Assembly (NCBI RefSeq): GCF_000834655.1
Contig: NZ_JXQQ01000010.1
Location: 62,001 to 126,000 of the forward strand
Direction of reading: 5' to 3'
DNA length: 64,000 bases
Source: Variovorax paradoxus
GTDB taxonomy: Bacteria > Pseudomonadota > Gammaproteobacteria > Burkholderiales > Burkholderiaceae_C
Part shown: piece after piece, positions 27,036 through 36,717 of the stretch
Position numbering within the stretch: position 1 is the stretch's first letter
How the letters are laid out: every line of letters begins with the position of its first letter
Made by a program: the position numbers and the translations under genes
Notes under the pieces: generated by a model
What the model was told of the DNA's origin: nothing
The model's database searches: none
What the model saw: only the letters and a program-made list of their open reading frames with translations

Positions 27036-29582
27036 TCAACTCTTGTAGCCGAGTCGCTTCATCGCCTCGGCCAGCGGTTGGCGTGTCTGCCAGTAGCGGG
27101 CCCACGGATCCGCTACCTGAAAAGACAAGTGCTCGCGCGCCGTCCGCACATTCCATTGCGATCCGCTCCTGAGCGCGCCGAGATCGTCCCATGCGACAGG
27201 CATTGAGACGCCCAATCCCGGCCTCGCTCGCGCCGAGAAGGCTGCCGCGGTTGTTGCGCCGTGGCCGTTGCGCAAATAGTCTACAAACAGCTTGCCCACC
27301 CGGTTGCTGGGCCCGCTCTTGGCCACGAAACGCCCCGGAATTGTTCTGGCCAAGTGCTGCACGATCGCTTGCGAGAATCCCTTGACTGTGTCGTAGTCGT
27401 AGCGCGGTGCCAACGGCACGACCACATGCAGACCCTTGCCACCGCTGGTCTTCAACCAGGCCTGCAGGCCAAGCGCCTCCAGCATCGCCCGTACCAGCGA
27501 GGCTGCCTCCTGGATGTGGCCCCAGGTCGTCCCCTCGCCCGGATCAAGATCGAAGATCATCCGGTCCGGCTTGCCGATCGCCTTGGCCATCGAATTCCAT
27601 GTATGGAACTCGATCACGTTCATCTGCGCGGCACCGGCCAGAGCCTTCGCGTTGCCGATTTCGAGCAGCGCCGCGTGGCCCGGCCACAGCGCCTTCGGAA
27701 GTTCGGTGATGCCGGGGACCCCAATCTTCTCTCCGTGCTTTTGGAAGAAGAGTTCGCCGGTCACACCGGTGGGCCCGCGCACCAGCGAGCACGGGCGGCC
27801 TTTGAGGTGCGGCAGGATGAATTCCGCGACCGACTCGTAATAGCGCACCAAGTCCAATTTGGTGACGCCCGTGCTTGCATCGATGACTCTGTCGCCGTGG
27901 CTTACCTTGACGGATGGGCCTGACGGGGGTGCGCTCGTGGGCTTGCCGGCCCCAGTGGCCGATGGTGCGCCGATGGCCTTCGGCCGCTCGCGCACGATGA
28001 CCTTCGCGGGCTTGTCATCGCGCAGCCCGATGAAGGAGGCATGGCGTATCTGCTCGTCCGGCGTCCATTCCGCAAAACTCACCTCCGCGAGCAGCCGAGG
28101 CTTCACCCAGCGCTCGGTGCCTGCCTTGCGCTTGGACCACCTGCCGGGCGTGGTGTCGCCCTTCTCGAAAGGCGAGCTCGAAATCGCGAGGGGCAACAGC
28201 TTCTGTTTGATGTCGTGGGCCTCCTCGCCGCTCCAGCCGGTGCCCACGCTGCCCACCGAGGTCAGTTTGCCGTCCCCATCGTGAACGCCCAGCAAAAGGC
28301 TGCCGACCTGGTTGGCACCATCGGTACGGTCGGTGTACCCGCAGATCACGAATTCCTGACGCAGCTTGCACTTGAGCTTGAGCCAAGTTTCGCTGCGTCG
28401 GGACACGTACGGGGCGTCGGCCCGCTTGGCGATCACGCCTTCCATCTGCATCTGGCACGCCGAGCGCAGAAGCGAGGTCGGGTCGGCCTCGAAGTTGTCG
28501 CTGAACCGTACCTGTTCGGTCGCTTTCTCCGCAAAGAAGTCTTTCAGGAGCTGCCTGCGCTCCCGCAGCGGCAGCTCCCGCAGGTCATGACCTTCGAAGA
28601 AGGGCGTATCGAACACGAAGAAGACGATGCGGTCGGTGCCTCGGCCGCGGTCAAACGCGTTCTGCAGGGCGTTGAAGTCGGGCGAGCCGCTGGCCCCAAG
28701 CACCACGATTTCTCCGTCGAGGAACGATGAACGAAGGCCGAGTGTGGAGAGTTCGTCTACGAGCGCAGGCATCTTCGCGCTCCAGTCGTGTCCGCCGCGC
28801 GTCATCAGCGCGACTTTTCCCTTGTCGAGCCTGGCCATCAAGCGGTAGCCATCGAACTTGATCTCGTAGAGCCACTCGCCAATGGAAGGAACGCCGGCGG
28901 CCAGCGTGGCCAGTTGCGGCTTGATTTCGGCCGGCAACGCCGTTTTTCGGGTGGGCCTCGTGGACCGCGGCGCACTGGCCGGCTTCGGGGTGGGCGAAGC
29001 GACAGGCGAACGGCGACTCGGCTTGCGCAGCGGCTTGGCGATCACGCTGTCGGGCAGCGCCGTCACCACGTCGTAGTCGGCGTGGGCGCGCGCGTGTTCG
29101 TCCTTTTTCTTGAAAAGAATCCACGGCTCCTGCCGCTCGCCGCCTTTGGCGATGTTGACCAGTTCCCATTGACCCTCGAGCTTCTGACCATGCAGCCTGA
29201 ACACGAGCTTGCCCGCGGCCAGCGACGCGCGCGGATCTCCGACCGGCTCCCAGGTGCCGTTGTCCCAGACGATGACGGTGCCCGCGCCATACTGTTTCGG
29301 CGGAATGGTGCCTTCGAATGACGAATAGGAGATCGGATGGTCCTCCACGTGGATGGCCATGCGCTTTTCATTCGGGTCGAAGCTGGGGCCCTTGGGCACC
29401 GCCCATGAAATCATCACCCCGTCGAGCTCGAGCCGGAAGTCGTAATGCAGGCGCGATGCCGCATGCTTCTGAACTACGAACGTGAGCGCGTGCGGGCTCG
29501 GCGTGCCGCCTTCGGCAGGCTCCGCAGTGACAGCGAAGTTGCGCTTGGCCTTGTATTTGGAAAGTGCGTCGCCTCTGGCCAT
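27036..29582 (-). CDS. ligD: Multifunctional DNA ligase D (NHEJ)
   Basis: Predicted 848 residues with all three LigD modules in the order phosphoesterase, ligase, polymerase. The N-terminal 3'-phosphoesterase has RLHYDFRLELDG (residues 45-55) and a further His in VEDHPISY. The ATP-dependent ligase has the nucleotidyl-Lys in EIKFDGYRLMAR (Lys242) and EGVIAKR. The C-terminal primase-like polymerase has MIFDLDPGEG with its metal-binding Asp residues and TSGGKGLHVVVPL. It joins double-strand breaks together with Ku. No ku gene is in this window, so Ku must be encoded elsewhere. Confidence 0.96.
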   Translation of the reverse strand: MARGDALSKYKAKRNFAVTAEPAEGGTPSPHALTFVVQKHAASRLHYDFRLELDGVMISWAVPKGPSFDPNEKRMAIHVEDHPISYSSFEGTIPPKQYGAGTVIVWDNGTWEPVGDPRASLAAGKLVFRLHGQKLEGQWELVNIAKGGERQEPWILFKKKDEHARAHADYDVVTALPDSVIAKPLRKPSRRSPVASPTPKPASAPRSTRPTRKTALPAEIKPQLATLAAGVPSIGEWLYEIKFDGYRLMARLDKGKVALMTRGGHDWSAKMPALVDELSTLGLRSSFLDGEIVVLGASGSPDFNALQNAFDRGRGTDRIVFFVFDTPFFEGHDLRELPLRERRQLLKDFFAEKATEQVRFSDNFEADPTSLLRSACQMQMEGVIAKRADAPYVSRRSETWLKLKCKLRQEFVICGYTDRTDGANQVGSLLLGVHDGDGKLTSVGSVGTGWSGEEAHDIKQKLLPLAISSSPFEKGDTTPGRWSKRKAGTERWVKPRLLAEVSFAEWTPDEQIRHASFIGLRDDKPAKVIVRERPKAIGAPSATGAGKPTSAPPSGPSVKVSHGDRVIDASTGVTKLDLVRYYESVAEFILPHLKGRPCSLVRGPTGVTGELFFQKHGEKIGVPGITELPKALWPGHAALLEIGNAKALAGAAQMNVIEFHTWNSMAKAIGKPDRMIFDLDPGEGTTWGHIQEAASLVRAMLEALGLQAWLKTSGGKGLHVVVPLAPRYDYDTVKGFSQAIVQHLARTIPGRFVAKSGPSNRVGKLFVDYLRNGHGATTAAAFSARARPGLGVSMPVAWDDLGALRSGSQWNVRTAREHLSFQVADPWARYWQTRQPLAEAMKRLGYKS

Positions 29583-30066
29583 CGGTTAATCGCGCCTCAG
29601 GCAATGCTGCGGGGGCCGAGCACCTTGTGCGGACCATCGGAGCATTTGCAGGAACTCAGTTTGATCATCCTGTCTGTTCAGCTACTCAGTTGCCGCTCGA
29701 TGAAGCCTGAGCGAGTGGGACAGCAGACTCTGGCACCACCTCCGAAGCCGGCATGTTCGCCACCAAATCCGAAGCGATAAATGTCCCCCAGGCCAAAGTG
29801 CTGGTCCTTCACCGGACCCCAGGGACTAAGGCGGGCTCCTTCGCACCGGGATGGCACGAATTTCGCTCGAAGCGAATCTCATGTCACGTAGGAGCAAGGC
29901 ACCAGCTTCGGTCGGCCGTGCGTCTCTCGGAGCCCTACGTAGCTCAATCTGGTTGGCGACCGGACGCAGTGCACCACCGAGTGATGACCAATGCAATGTG
30001 ATGGCGTGACCGTAGCGACCGGGCCAATCAAATTCGTCCTCTACACACGCAAAAATTCGCCGCGCC
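29583..30066. other. Intergenic stretch without a supported gene
   Basis: Frames are present but none has an own start with a ribosome binding site or a recognisable domain. Confidence 0.4.
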
Positions 30067-30330
30067 TCAAGCCATGATCTCGCCGCGTAACCGCTTCGAG
30101 AATTTTTCGTTGACCCCCGCCAAGTCGATTTCGCAGCGCTTAGCTGCGGCGTGGTCGTGGAACTCCGCCCACTCGTAGGGTGTATTCGTGGGTCCGTCTT
30201 GACCGCGGCCCGCGGCGCTGCACCCCCGCGTCGCATTGGTGAGCGCAAATATGAAATCAGTGTCGCGGCCGAATGTGCGAAGGAGCTCGTTCACGAACTG
30301 GACTTCGACTCGATAGGTGACCGTGATCAA
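30067..30330 (-). CDS. Small hypothetical protein
   Basis: Predicted 87 residues from a TTG at 30330 that has GGAG 7 bases upstream. It begins with strand-like sequence (TVTYRVEVQFVNELLRTFG) and has a balanced soluble composition. No family is recognised. The A/T-rich stretch upstream may hold its promoter. Confidence 0.55.
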   Translation of the reverse strand: MITVTYRVEVQFVNELLRTFGRDTDFIFALTNATRGCSAAGRGQDGPTNTPYEWAEFHDHAAAKRCEIDLAGVNEKFSKRLRGEIMA

Positions 30331-30584
30331 TGAAGTTCTCCGGCTAGGCGGCCTGACACCCTTCCGGGCGGTGGCGCACGTCGCTTTCCAGATTGGAAAG
30401 TAATACCAATCTACAAATTAACGTAAACCCTAGCAATCCGAACGCGCCCCGTACTCAATGCAAACCGGGTTTAGTTCACGCAACCGCTGTCGGAATAGCG
30501 TAGGCGGCCTCAGAACTGTGTCTACAGGCTGCTCGGCATAAAAGCCAGCGCTACGGTCAGGCCCGTATCCAAGTCGACCGCACA

Positions 30585-33500
30585 CTAATGAAAGTCCCGG
30601 CTCGCCGTCGACAGCCGCCCGAGCAGCGGCGTGAGGTCCTCGAGTCTGGCTGCGACAAGGCTGCGGAGCTCTCCATCCCGCTGCCAGGTCCCGTGTACGG
30701 CCATCAGACGTGAATTCAGCAGCTCGTGCCGCTGCGCCAGCTTGATGCTCTTCCACGCAATGACCTGCACCGTGCCCGTTTCGTCCTCCAGCGACACGAA
30801 GATCACCCCCTTGGCTGTCTCCGGTTGCTGGCGCAGCGTGACGATGCCGCAGTAGCTCACGAATTCGCCGTTTTCCAGGTCCTGCAAGTCGGCTGCGGCC
30901 ATGAGCTTGCGCCTTGACAGCAGCGGGCGTAGCAGCGCGAGGGGATGGCGGCGCAAGGTGAGGCCCGTGGCCGCGTAGTCGAACATGATCTCCTCTCCCT
31001 CGGGCGCCGACGGCAATTCGAGGATGTCTTCGTCCACCGGTGCGTCGCGCAGCAGCAGCGGCGTGGCACGCAGAGCCGACGCATCCCAGACCTGCTGGCG
31101 TCGATGCCCGCTCAAGCTCATCAGCGCATCTGCGCTGGCGAGGAGCTTCATTTCATGGTGTTCAAGTCCGGCGCGCCGCGCGAGGTCCTCGGCACTGGTG
31201 AAATGCGCAGCTGCGCGTACCTCCACGATGCGCTGGGCGGAAGTCCACTTCAACCCCGACAGCAGCCGCATCCCGAGCCGTACCGCCGGGACATGATCGA
31301 TGTCCTCCAGCGTGCAGTCGAGATCGCTGCGCATGACATCGGGCGGCCGCACGTCGACACCGTGGCGCTTGGCGTCCTGCACAAGCTGGCTTGGGCTGTA
31401 GAAACCCAGAGGCTGCGAGTTCAACATCGCCGCCAGGAACTCGGCCGGATGGTGGCACTTGAGCCAGCAGCTCGCATAGACGAGCAACGCGAAGGACGCC
31501 GCATGGCTCTCCGGAAAGCCGTATTCGCTGAAGCCCTTGATCTGCTCGAAGATGGATTCGGCGAACGCTCGTTCGTAGCCGCGATCGGTCATGCCCACGA
31601 CGATCTTGTCGTAGTACCGCTCCAAACCTCCTTTGCGCTTCCAGGCTGCCATCGCGCGGCGCAAACCATCAGCCTCACCCGGGGTGAAGCCTGCGGCCAG
31701 GATCGAGATCTGCATCACCTGCTCTTGAAAAACAGGTACGCCGAGCGTGCGGCCCAACGCCTCCTTGAGCGCCTCGCTCGGGTAGGTCACTGGTTCCAGG
31801 CCCTGGCGGCGCTGCAGGTACGGATGCACCATCCCGCCGACGATGGGACCCGGCCGCACCAGCGCGACCTCGACAACCAGGTCGTAGAAGCACCGCGGCT
31901 TCAACCGCGGCAGCATTTGCATCTGCGCGCGGCTCTCGATCTGGAACACGCCGACGGTGTCGGCCTTGCAGATCATGTCGTAGGTGCTGCTGTCCTCGGC
32001 TGGAATGTCTTGCATCCCGAAGTCAAAGCCCTTGCGCTGGCCGACAAAAGTCAGCGCCTTGCGGATCGCCGTGAGCATGCCCAGCGCCAGGCAATCTACC
32101 TTCAGGAAACCCAAGGCATCCAGATCGTCCTTGTCCCATTCCAGCACTGTGCGATCGGCCATCGACGCGTTCTCGATGGGCACCATGCGGCACAGCGGCC
32201 CCTTGGTGAGCACGAAGCCGCCCGTGTGCTGACTCAGGTGCCGCGGGAAACCCATCAACTGGCCGGTGAGCAGGATGAGTTGGCGCACCTGTAGGTCGTC
32301 CAGCGAAAGGCCTAGCTCGGTCAGGCGCTCAGGCAGCACCGCCTGACCGTCGAACCATTTGTGGTCCTTGGCGAGTTGGTCGACCACGTCCAGCTTGAAC
32401 CCCAGCGCTTTGCCCACGTCGCGGATTGCGCTCTTGGGCCGGTAGCTGATGACCACCCCCGTGATGGCCGCGCGATCCCGGCCGTAGCGGCGATACAGAT
32501 ACTGAAGCACTTCCTCTCGGCGCTCGTGCTCGAAATCGATGTCGATATCCGGCGGCTCGTTGCGCTCCCGGCTGATGAAGCGCTCGAACAGCACACTCAT
32601 GCGTGCAGGATCCACCTCCGTCACGCCCACGCAATAGCAGACCACCGAGTTGGCAGCACTGCCGCGGCCCTGGCAGAGGATGTGCTGCGAACGCGCATAG
32701 GTGACGATATCGGCCACCGTGAGGAAGTAGTGCTCGTACTTCAAGTCCGCAATGAGCTCGAGCTCGTATTCGATCTGCGTCTGTACCTTCGCGCAGATGC
32801 CTTCAGGCCAACGGCGGCCCGCGCCTTCATACGTGATGCGGCGCAGGTAGGAGGAAGGCGTCTCGCCTTCCGGCACTACCTCGTCGGGGTACTGGTACTT
32901 GAGTTCATCGAGCGAGAAACTACAGCGAGCCACGACATGGAGCGTCTCGGCAAGCAGGTCCGCGGGATAGGTCTGCGCCAGGCGCAGGCGGGTGCGAAGG
33001 TGCCGTTCGGCATTCGGTTGGAGGTCCAGTCCGCATTCGGTGAGCGGCTTGCCCACCCGGGTGGCGGTCATCACGTCCTGCAGCGGCTTGCGCGAGCGCA
33101 CGTGGAAATGCACGTCGCCAGCGGCCACCAAACGAATCTCCGTCAGAGCGCTGACCTCCCGCAGCCGGTGCAGCCACATCTCATCGTCAAGCAGCCGCAG
33201 TTGATCGACGCCGAACCAGCAGCGACCTCGGAACTTGCTGAGCAGCCATCGGCCGATGGCTTCGAGCTGTGTGGGCGAGGACATGCGCTTGGGGCAGGCG
33301 AGCACCACGCAATCGTCCAGTGCAGCTGCATCGAGTTCGCCGAAGCTCAGTTGGTAGGAGCCCTTTTCAGACGCGCGGCGCAGCCGCGTGATGAACTCGC
33401 ACAGATTGCCGTAGCCGTTGAGGTTGCAGGCATAAACGATCAACGTGAACGGGTGAGCGCAGTCAACCCGGAACTGGCTCGCGATCAGGAGCGGAAGGTC

Positions 33501-33701
33501 GACCTCCTTGGCGACCACATGGGCGCGCACGACGCCGGCGAGGCTGCACTCATCCGCAATGGCCAGAGCACGGTAGCCCAAGGCCTTGGCGCGTTCGACG
33601 AGCTCCCCCGGCTGGCTTGCGCCGCGCAGGAAGGTGAAATTCGTGACGCAGCGCAGTTCCGCGTAGTCGGGAATTGCAGTCGCTGAGGAAGGGGCGGACA
33701 T
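30585..33701 (-). CDS. dnaE2: Error-prone DNA polymerase DnaE2
   Basis: Predicted 1038 residues, the usual DnaE2 length and shorter than the replicative DnaE. The PHP domain comes first (YAELRCVTNFTFLRGASQPGELV). The polymerase palm shows the catalytic acids in PPDIDIDFEHERR, and CVGVTEVDPARMSVLFERFI lies just before. The C-terminus has an OB-fold (GVIFVSLEDETGTVQVI). It performs translesion synthesis during the SOS response with ImuB, which docks it on the beta clamp. It starts 6 bases after the imuB stop and ends the three-gene mutagenesis cassette. Confidence 0.97.
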   Translation of the reverse strand: MSAPSSATAIPDYAELRCVTNFTFLRGASQPGELVERAKALGYRALAIADECSLAGVVRAHVVAKEVDLPLLIASQFRVDCAHPFTLIVYACNLNGYGNLCEFITRLRRASEKGSYQLSFGELDAAALDDCVVLACPKRMSSPTQLEAIGRWLLSKFRGRCWFGVDQLRLLDDEMWLHRLREVSALTEIRLVAAGDVHFHVRSRKPLQDVMTATRVGKPLTECGLDLQPNAERHLRTRLRLAQTYPADLLAETLHVVARCSFSLDELKYQYPDEVVPEGETPSSYLRRITYEGAGRRWPEGICAKVQTQIEYELELIADLKYEHYFLTVADIVTYARSQHILCQGRGSAANSVVCYCVGVTEVDPARMSVLFERFISRERNEPPDIDIDFEHERREEVLQYLYRRYGRDRAAITGVVISYRPKSAIRDVGKALGFKLDVVDQLAKDHKWFDGQAVLPERLTELGLSLDDLQVRQLILLTGQLMGFPRHLSQHTGGFVLTKGPLCRMVPIENASMADRTVLEWDKDDLDALGFLKVDCLALGMLTAIRKALTFVGQRKGFDFGMQDIPAEDSSTYDMICKADTVGVFQIESRAQMQMLPRLKPRCFYDLVVEVALVRPGPIVGGMVHPYLQRRQGLEPVTYPSEALKEALGRTLGVPVFQEQVMQISILAAGFTPGEADGLRRAMAAWKRKGGLERYYDKIVVGMTDRGYERAFAESIFEQIKGFSEYGFPESHAASFALLVYASCWLKCHHPAEFLAAMLNSQPLGFYSPSQLVQDAKRHGVDVRPPDVMRSDLDCTLEDIDHVPAVRLGMRLLSGLKWTSAQRIVEVRAAAHFTSAEDLARRAGLEHHEMKLLASADALMSLSGHRRQQVWDASALRATPLLLRDAPVDEDILELPSAPEGEEIMFDYAATGLTLRRHPLALLRPLLSRRKLMAAADLQDLENGEFVSYCGIVTLRQQPETAKGVIFVSLEDETGTVQVIAWKSIKLAQRHELLNSRLMAVHGTWQRDGELRSLVAARLEDLTPLLGRLSTASRDFH

Positions 33702-33707
33702 ACACGC

Positions 33708-35063
33708 TCAGGCGAAGATGCCGTGCAGGAACCAGGCGCTTTCTTCGTTGGCCAAGCGGGTCTGGAAGATCCACAGGACACCGGCGTGCTCGCTCAGCGC
33801 CACCCAGTAGTCGCGTGCGACATGTCGGGTTGAGCCTGCATCCGGGTGATCCTTGCTCCCGGGATCGCCGGGCCTGTCGCCTACCCGGTCCCACCAGCCG
33901 TATTCCACGCGATGCGGCCCTGCCAACAACTGCAAAGGTCCCTGGTACAGGGGCCCGTTCTCGCGCGAGGCCAGGCGCAATGGATTCGGAAAGATGAACG
34001 TGGGCTGAGGGTGCTCCACGCAGCGCGCGAGTTGGCGTGGATGGGGCTCGGGCGCCGGTTGCCAATGACACATCCATTCGGGGCGGTGGTCTTCCGTGAC
34101 CACGGGCCGCAACACGCGTTCCGGTCTGAGTCTCGCTGCAATCCGTTCGAGCACGAGTGCGAGGCTCTCACCATCTTCCCTGGCGTCTGGCAGCAGCGAG
34201 TGGCTGGACTCTTCATGGGCTCGAACCTCGTCGGCCACGAGTTCCAGGTCACCGACAGGTGCCGGTAATTCGACCTTGGCGAGGTGCTCGGCCAAGAGCC
34301 GGCTCAGGTGCTCGATGCTGCGCGATGGTGCGGCTGTGCGAATGGTGATTTCGCCGCCATCGCCAGCGGTCTTCGCACGCATCGCGTCATGACACCACTT
34401 CAACGTGTAGGCCGTGACACCCGCGCGCCGGGCCGACAGCCAGGCGCACATCTGCATCAGCAGTCGGCGCGCGCCGAACAGCAAGGCAGGGGCCAGTTCG
34501 ACGCGTGACATCAGTTCGAGCTTCGCGCTGAAGCTGTCCGGCAGTTGCACCCAAGCATGCACCTCCGGGCGCAGCCCGTACGCCTGGTCCAGCGCGCCCA
34601 GCAATTCCTTGTCGAAGCGGCGGCTCAGACCCCCGCGCGGCAGGGCACGTACCTGGCCTAGGGTCTGGCAGCCCAGGCGCGACAGGGTCGCCGCATGTGC
34701 GGCTACCGGGGCCAGCACCTCGATGGGCAAAGCGTCGAGCAGCGCCTCGAGCGGTTTCGCGAAGCCATTGGACTGGCCAGTGCGGGCAATAGCCACAGCT
34801 GCAAGACTCGTCGGCGCCCAGCCAAGTTGCGCGACCCCTATGTCCAGCGCCTCGACCTTGACGCGCTCGACAAGCTTGCGCTTCCCGCCGAAAAGGCGAA
34901 CGCTAGCTTCCAGTTCCATGACCACAGCGGCTGAGACGGCGGCGGGGTCGACGAGGCTGGTGCGCGGAGTGAACTGCAAGCACCAGAGCGCGAAACCGCG
35001 AAGGGCCTCAAGGCGTTGGGACTCGGAGAGTTGGGGGGCGGGAAGAAGGGCGGCCCAGAACAT
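33708..35063 (-). CDS. imuB: ImuB, Y-family polymerase-like mutagenesis protein
   Basis: Predicted 451 residues. It begins MFWAALLPAPQ and continues with the Y-family palm and fingers (MELEASVRLFGGKRKLVERV, LSRLGCQTLGQVRALP) and a long C-terminal region that in relatives contacts DnaE2, ImuA and the beta clamp. ImuB lacks the catalytic acids of true Y-family polymerases and acts as the hub of the mutasome. The start overlaps imuA by 56 bases and dnaE2 follows directly, a tightly coupled operon. Confidence 0.93.
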   Translation of the reverse strand: MFWAALLPAPQLSESQRLEALRGFALWCLQFTPRTSLVDPAAVSAAVVMELEASVRLFGGKRKLVERVKVEALDIGVAQLGWAPTSLAAVAIARTGQSNGFAKPLEALLDALPIEVLAPVAAHAATLSRLGCQTLGQVRALPRGGLSRRFDKELLGALDQAYGLRPEVHAWVQLPDSFSAKLELMSRVELAPALLFGARRLLMQMCAWLSARRAGVTAYTLKWCHDAMRAKTAGDGGEITIRTAAPSRSIEHLSRLLAEHLAKVELPAPVGDLELVADEVRAHEESSHSLLPDAREDGESLALVLERIAARLRPERVLRPVVTEDHRPEWMCHWQPAPEPHPRQLARCVEHPQPTFIFPNPLRLASRENGPLYQGPLQLLAGPHRVEYGWWDRVGDRPGDPGSKDHPDAGSTRHVARDYWVALSEHAGVLWIFQTRLANEESAWFLHGIFA

Positions 35064-35853
35064 GGGAGAGGCTCGTATCGACTGCGCGCTTCTGGCGTGC
35101 GGCGATGAGTGCGCTCGGCTTCATAAGCCGGGGCGTGATAAGTGAATCCAGGCTTGCGGGGACAGACGGCAGCTTGATCAATCCGTCATGAGTGCCGCCC
35201 TTGCGTTTGAGCAGGTGCACGTGCAGTTCCCAATCGGGCGCATGGCGCACTTGCAGGCGCAATGGCGCCGCGGAAGGTTCGTGCTCTGCGGTCGCAGGCC
35301 GACACAGGAAGACAGGGCTGTTGCAGCTGTGCGCGCAGACCTGAAGGCGCCGGATCTGTTCCTGACGGGCCTGAGGCAGCCATGAGATCAAAAGGCCGGC
35401 GGCGTTGGCCTTGACCAACTGTTCGGTGACCCAGAGGCGCTCGGCTGGAGTCTCCGCCTGAATCCAGACCAGGAGACGTTCGTCGACGCCTTGCTGACGC
35501 AACCCGGGAAGATGCGGATGCTTGGGTGGACTGACGACGATGACGTGCTTGCCCTGAGACGCGACGTCACGGATCGCAGGGCCAAGCAGGCGCCACTCCA
35601 TGACGCCAGGCTGCGGTTGTAGAAGCTCGGTCAGCGCGTGGGCCGGCCAACCGCCACCGGGAAGTTCTTTGTCGAGGTCAGGAAAGCCAGTGAGGACCAC
35701 TCTGGTGGTTGGTGTTCCAAGTTGGTCGCCGCGCCAGACGGCGGCCTGCACTGCCGCGGGCAATTCACCCGGCTGCAATTCGGCCCGTGCGGGAGCGCCC
35801 AGCGGCGGCCGCTCAGTGTCGTTTTCGTCATCCCAGTGCAGCAGCGAAGCCAT
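35008..35853 (-). CDS. imuA: ImuA, SOS mutagenesis RecA-like protein
   Basis: Predicted 281 residues. The region GFPDLDKELPGGGWPAHALTELLQPQPGVMEWRLL is the degenerate RecA/SulA-like start of ImuA, in which the Walker A is not conserved. VIVVSPPKHPHLPGL and the LQVCAHSCNSPVFLCRP region follow, with a proline-rich tail. It is the first gene of imuA-imuB-dnaE2. A near-consensus LexA box lies 7 bases upstream of its start, so the cassette is induced by DNA damage. Confidence 0.92.
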   Translation of the reverse strand: MASLLHWDDENDTERPPLGAPARAELQPGELPAAVQAAVWRGDQLGTPTTRVVLTGFPDLDKELPGGGWPAHALTELLQPQPGVMEWRLLGPAIRDVASQGKHVIVVSPPKHPHLPGLRQQGVDERLLVWIQAETPAERLWVTEQLVKANAAGLLISWLPQARQEQIRRLQVCAHSCNSPVFLCRPATAEHEPSAAPLRLQVRHAPDWELHVHLLKRKGGTHDGLIKLPSVPASLDSLITPRLMKPSALIAARQKRAVDTSLSHVLGRPSSRPPTLRVPTP

Positions 35854-35860
35854 GAAGGAA

Positions 35861-35880
35861 TACTGTATAAAACAACAGTA
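35861..35880 (-). promoter_or_regulatory. LexA (SOS) box of imuA-imuB-dnaE2
   Basis: TACTGTATAAAACAACAGTA matches the LexA consensus CTGT-N8-ACAG with full arms and an A/T-rich core. It lies 7 bases upstream of the imuA ATG. Confidence 0.95.
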
Positions 35881-36717
35881 TTACGCAAATATGGGCACTT
35901 GTCAGGGATGTTTTTGTAACGCAAGCGGTGAAGAAAGCGCTCCGGGATCGCCGGGCTCAGGTGCAGTCGTCGTGCGCTTTCGAAGCAAGGAAATGAGGCC
36001 TACCGGCATCAGGTCAGGCATTCGTAAATGACCGTGCGAATGTGATCGACAGCGTTGCAATCGCAGTCGCAATACGCGGCGCCAATCCGGGAGCGCTGTG
36101 CAATCACCAGGTCAAAGGCCAGTGGCGCTGTGCGAAATGCTCGTCCGGTAAGAGTTCGCACGCCTGACAAGGCTCCCGGCGACTTTATTTTCCGGGACTG
36201 AACACGGCGCTCTCTTTTCAGCCTGTGGTGGCGTCCAGCCTGCAATCACGCCGCGCTACGGCGAAATCGTTTGCCGCGACGATGCCCGGATCTCGGTGAC
36301 TGTTCCTAGGTTCGAGGTGGGAGGCTTGTTCGTGAAACTCTTCACATCAACCTCGCCCTTGCTTTGCGGGGTTCAGCGTGGGCAGCGTGCCGGTGTCGGT
36401 GGCGACGATGAATTCCTTCGCGTCCACGCGCTGCGAGGCACCCAGGAAAGCGTCGTAGCGACAGGAAAACTGGTTGGAAAGCGATGCGCGTCACACCAAT
36501 TCTTGAATCGCGTTTTGAAGACCATCCCTAGCATCAGAACGATTGATGACCGAGCGAACAGATGGGGCTTGCGCCGTTTCTGATCCTTCTTTCGATTGGA
36601 CTGCCACGCTCCTCAGCAGAGAACGAGGCTCTGCTGCAACGTATTGACCAACCTCTCGGCGCGGTGCGATAGGGCAGCCTTTCAAAGGAAGAATGCGTGA
36701 GCACCGCCTGCCCCAGA
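35881..36717. other. Gene-poor stretch of about 0.8 kb
   Basis: No complete gene is supported. A minus-strand frame at 36009-36245 has a moderately protein-like C-terminus but poor start context. Near 36347-36460 on the minus strand a ~37-residue piece contains KEFIVATDTG, which resembles the end of quinolinate synthase and may be an old fragment. Confidence 0.4.

Noticed and set aside
32361..33686. Long plus-strand open frames opposite dnaE2 (also 30945-32294)
   Set aside because: They are mirror frames of dnaE2 codons with low-complexity products and no initiation signals.
36347..36460. Minus-strand piece with KEFIVATDTG resembling the end of quinolinate synthase
   Set aside because: Only about 37 residues read well and no iron-sulfur cysteines or upstream parts are present, so the match may be chance.
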